Shown: positions 61,250-64,000 of the stretch, piece by piece
Layout of the letters: each line of letters starts with the position of its first letter
Numbering within the stretch: position 1 is the first letter of the stretch
Translations under genes and position numbers: made by a program
The notes under the pieces: model-generated
Database searches by the model: none
Told to the model about the DNA's origin: nothing
What the model saw: the letters and a program-made list of their open reading frames with translations, nothing else
Assembly (NCBI RefSeq): GCF_000512585.2
Contig: NC_089244.1
Coordinates: 868,001 to 932,000, forward strand
Reading direction: 5' to 3'
From: Kwoniella bestiolae CBS 10118
Lineage: Eukaryota > Basidiomycota > Tremellomycetes > Tremellales > Cryptococcaceae
DNA: 64,000 bases

Positions 61250-61470
61250 GTTACTGAATGTTTCGGACGAGGTGAAGACGGTTGTAGCGGTGCTGTTGCT
61301 ATGTTTGTGGTACAGTATATTAATACGGTATGCTACATATGGAATACTCGATGCGAGCTGCGCGAAGTTGATGGTACTTTTCACTGAAGAGCCAACGTTT
61401 GAAATGATCCTTCCGCTCTACTAGTGACCTCGACCGTCCTCGATCTTAGCAAAGATTGATTCAAGTCTCC

Positions 61471-62133
61471 TTAACATCCCCTCCTAGCACCCCACCATCC
61501 CTTCCCATAACTAACCCTAATCTCCTCGCCCTTGCCCACCCCACCTTTCAAACTCCAAATTTCCATCCTCAACCCCCCATCCTCCCCCTGCCCCATTCTG
61601 AACTCAGCGTTTGGACCAGTATTCCCATTCTGAATGGGTAATCCACGATAATCATTAACGAACCTAGCTGCATTACCCATCTTCGCAGCGTCTATCCCTA
61701 TTGATACGTGTTTTCCAGGGAAGGGGTTCCGGATATCTGAGGAAGATATTCGCAGGAGGGAGAGATCATAGTCACTTGATGAGTGTGGGTCCTTTTGCCT
61801 CAAGATTTCTATTTCATTCTCGTCGAGATCATCAGGGATCAGGGTGGAATGTAATACTCCTAGATAAGGTATGATCATCTCCCCTCCCTTGATCTTACTC
61901 TTCGCGAACAACCCATTCTGCCCCTTCGCAGGATGTCCCTCGGTTTCTATCCGCTTTATTTGGACGCTCGATGGATGTTTGATAGCTTTGGGATTGAATG
62001 TCTTGCTATTTGGGGATAGTAGGGGGATGAGTTTGGGAGGGAAAAGGGGTGATAGGCGGGGTTTGATTAGGTATATTACGCCTTCTGGCCAGTTGGGTGG
62101 TGGTGGGGTATCATGCCCTTTTTGAGGGGGCAT
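61471..62133 (-). CDS. SET-domain protein, 220 aa, intronless
   Basis: A single open frame from the ATG at 62133. An N-terminal stretch rich in Pro/Lys (1-60) precedes the SET core: NGLFAKSKIKGGEMIIPYLG, then DYDLSLLR, HVSIGIDAAKMGNAARFVNDYRG, NAEFRM, LRMEIWSLKGGVGKGEEIRVSYGKGWW. The MGNAARFVND string matches the NHS/RFINH motif, and GEEIRVSYGKGWW the GEEL.YDY motif, though the usual catalytic Tyr is replaced or shifted to SYGKGWW. Such proteins methylate lysines; target unknown. Unlike most genes here it lacks introns. The family includes SET proteins of the SETD4/Set5 sort; I cannot assign a subfamily. It is convergent with the previous gene. Confidence 0.78.
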   Translation of the reverse strand: MPPQKGHDTPPPPNWPEGVIYLIKPRLSPLFPPKLIPLLSPNSKTFNPKAIKHPSSVQIKRIETEGHPAKGQNGLFAKSKIKGGEMIIPYLGVLHSTLIPDDLDENEIEILRQKDPHSSSDYDLSLLRISSSDIRNPFPGKHVSIGIDAAKMGNAARFVNDYRGLPIQNGNTGPNAEFRMGQGEDGGLRMEIWSLKGGVGKGEEIRVSYGKGWWGARRGC

Positions 62134-62465
62134 TGAGTGTTGACGAAGGTGAGATAGAATGATATTGACAAGACGGCTGTTGATTCACTAATGATTTCAA
62201 CTTTTCGACGCAAAGCATTGACTTGACGCCGGGAAGTTGGGGGAGTTTCCGTCGGAAAATCAGTACAGCAAGGCTCAAGCTCGGAGAATTACGGGTGGTA
62301 TCTTACGGGTAATCAGATCAGTGATCAGTGTTCACCAGATTGCCAAGACAAAGCTTGAGGTCGCACGCCGACGGTGAATGGATCAACGAGTACTTGAGTA
62401 ACATCATCATACTATGACAGAATATATACTGTATATCATCGAGTCATATCGACCTGACAAAAGAC
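62134..62465. other. Divergent promoter between the SET gene and the hydrolase
   Basis: 332 bp with CGG-rich sequence near 62230 and an AT-rich patch near 62420-62440 (ATATATACTGTATAT). No gene. Confidence 0.4.
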
Positions 62466-64000
62466 ATGAGCTCAAAGCAAGATGAGATATCAGTGGGCAA
62501 AGTGTGGGAGGTGAGTGTATGACACCTGCACATTGCATGATACAGCAGCTGATGTTGATACGCTAGGCTGTGGGGCCATTCTCGAGGTGTGTTGTCTTTT
62601 GTTATCATCAATTGTACCTGCGACAAGAGCTGAATGTGACACGACCGTTCCACAGCGGAATGCGTGAGCACCCTCTCACCGGATCACCCCTCTCAGCATT
62701 TCTCGATCCATCTATCCATCCAGATGTAGATTTCGCTTTACGGCCATATAAAGATGATGAAACCTGGCCTAGCGAGATAGGTAATGCCGGAAGAGTAGGA
62801 TGGAAGAAGTTCAAAGAGGGTGATGATGGATGGATAGAGATATCTTACCCAGAGATCAAGTGAGCTGCCAATATTTCGCCCTGAGAATGCTTGATCCTTG
62901 GAGATATAGAGCTGATCGTAACATAGCTGGGACCAACTTCGCTCAGACCACGGCTGGGCATCGCTTCAATATCACTCCATTCTGCGTACAACCTTGACAG
63001 TTCCACAGATATCTGACCACCAAAGTACACCCTTCAAGATAGACGTGACTCAGGGAGTAGAGTACGCTTTCGTCCCTATCTCCCTTTCATCGGACTCTCA
63101 AGCCCCGATAGAATGGTATGCAGGCGATATCTACGCTTTTTCAGAGACGCCCACTGGCCAGCGAGACATCTCATCCAAAACATCCAACCTTGCCCGAACA
63201 ATTTCGCTATTTCCTGGAGAGTACATGATGATGGTTAGAGCGATATACGAGATAAGGATGTTTGGCGATCCCGGACAATCCACTCCACCTGTGATAAGGC
63301 TCAAAATAGTTGCTGAGGTGGACCAAGCAGATGAGGTGGAGGTGATAGAGGGTTTAGGGGAAGTCCCAGATGTGGTTGACGGATGGTTCATGGGAGACTG
63401 GATATCCGTTGCTGTAAGAGTACCGGACGGTGCGGAAGATGTGGAGGCGATAGGTGTTGAAAGCTCTTTGGAGAGCTTTGTCTCTTTGATCTTACTTTCG
63501 CCAGCTCAAGTTAAGGCAGGACAGACAAGACCGGTATCCATTAGAATGGTACAGTTCAGATCGTTATTGCGCTCTATCAAATCGTTGGACGTTACTTTGA
63601 AGGTCAGAATCAAAGGACAAATCAAAGAAGTGACTTGGCATCCTCGGTTCAACCATTCCCAGCAGAATGATACAGAAAGACTACCACCTTTCAAGATCAC
63701 TTTTCCATCTTCGATGGGCTCGGGAATCCCATCAGCCATATCACACGCTATAATCATTCCTCCACCACTATCACAGTCACAGTCGCATTCGCATTCGCAA
63801 ATCGATACGATGACAAGCGAAGACCTCTCGCCGGTACTGCTGATTCTGCATGGTGCGGGAGTTGATATCACCCAACCGATGATGAGCGACGCTGTCCCCT
63901 CTATGACTGGTTATTGGACGGTACTGCCTACTGGCCGAAATGAGTGGGGCGAAGATTGGCATGGGGGAAGTATGCAGGATGTCTGGTCTGCGAGAGAAGC
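62466..64000 (+). CDS. Alpha/beta-hydrolase-type protein, partial at right edge
   Basis: Exons are 62466-62510, 62567-62586, 62656-62859 and 62927 to beyond 64000; phases agree. The start MSSKQDEISVGKVWE is in exon 1. The body begins SGMREHPLTGSPLSAF, then a beta-rich region, PFKIDVTQGVEYAFVPI, with no known domain, and then SPVLLILHGAGVDIT (the oxyanion HGxG strand), followed by TGRNEWGEDWHGGSMQDVWSAREA. The HGAG and the GEDWHG string resemble fungal prolyl-oligopeptidase-like and related S9/S33 hydrolases with large N-terminal domains. The nucleophile Ser and the rest of the triad lie beyond the window. The substrate is unknown. There is no signal peptide in the first exon. One exon of 20 nt would be easy to miss. 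Confidence 0.7.

Overview
The window looks like a gene-dense stretch of nuclear chromosome from a basidiomycete, most likely a Tremellales yeast of the Cryptococcus/Kwoniella kind. This rests on intron-rich genes with very short introns (about 35-100 nt, GTRNGT donors, CTRAY-like branch sites), on small exons down to a few bases, and on the protein families present (DUF6534 seven-helix protein, AA14-type LPMO, alternative oxidase, Yap-type bZIP, degenerate-ARID Swi1). The species assignment is inference. No rRNA, tRNA, transposon or CRISPR array was recognised.

Left third (1-24.3 kb): a Q/N-rich regulator cut by the left edge; a DUF4748-like small membrane protein; a family-32 glycosyltransferase whose DxD motif is completed by a 5-nt micro-exon; a 79-aa one-helix protein; a HAD-like hydrolase; an aldo/keto reductase; a DUF6534 seven-helix protein; the mitochondrial alternative oxidase; a TFIIIC subunit with the C-terminal TFIIIC zinc finger; and cytosolic isoleucyl-tRNA synthetase. 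The last two serve Pol III transcription and translation.

Middle (24.3-42 kb): an Air1/Air2-type zinc-knuckle protein (TRAMP RNA surveillance), a small cysteine-rich orphan protein, a gene-poor 2.4 kb, a putative mitochondrial one-helix protein, a RasGEF carrying an N-terminal Ras-like P-loop domain, and an AP-1/Yap-type bZIP factor with an unexplained coding-like ORF just downstream.

Right third (42-64 kb): a SWI/SNF Swi1 gene whose promoter and 5' half occur twice. The first copy is broken by single-base losses, mainly in C runs, and the join between copies is a base-by-base blend of two other parts of the window. This reads as an assembly error rather than a real tandem duplication. Then come an AA14-like copper LPMO, an FG-GAP type I membrane protein of the ITFG1/TIP kind, peroxin PEX2, an unrecognised multi-exon gene, an intronless SET-domain protein, and an alpha/beta-hydrolase-type gene that runs off the right edge.

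The genes are housekeeping and regulatory singletons on both strands; no operon-like cluster or metabolic gene cluster is evident. Exon borders below were chosen by reading frame, splice consensus and family motifs, and phases were checked by length where exons are listed. Where I could not make phases agree, I say so.
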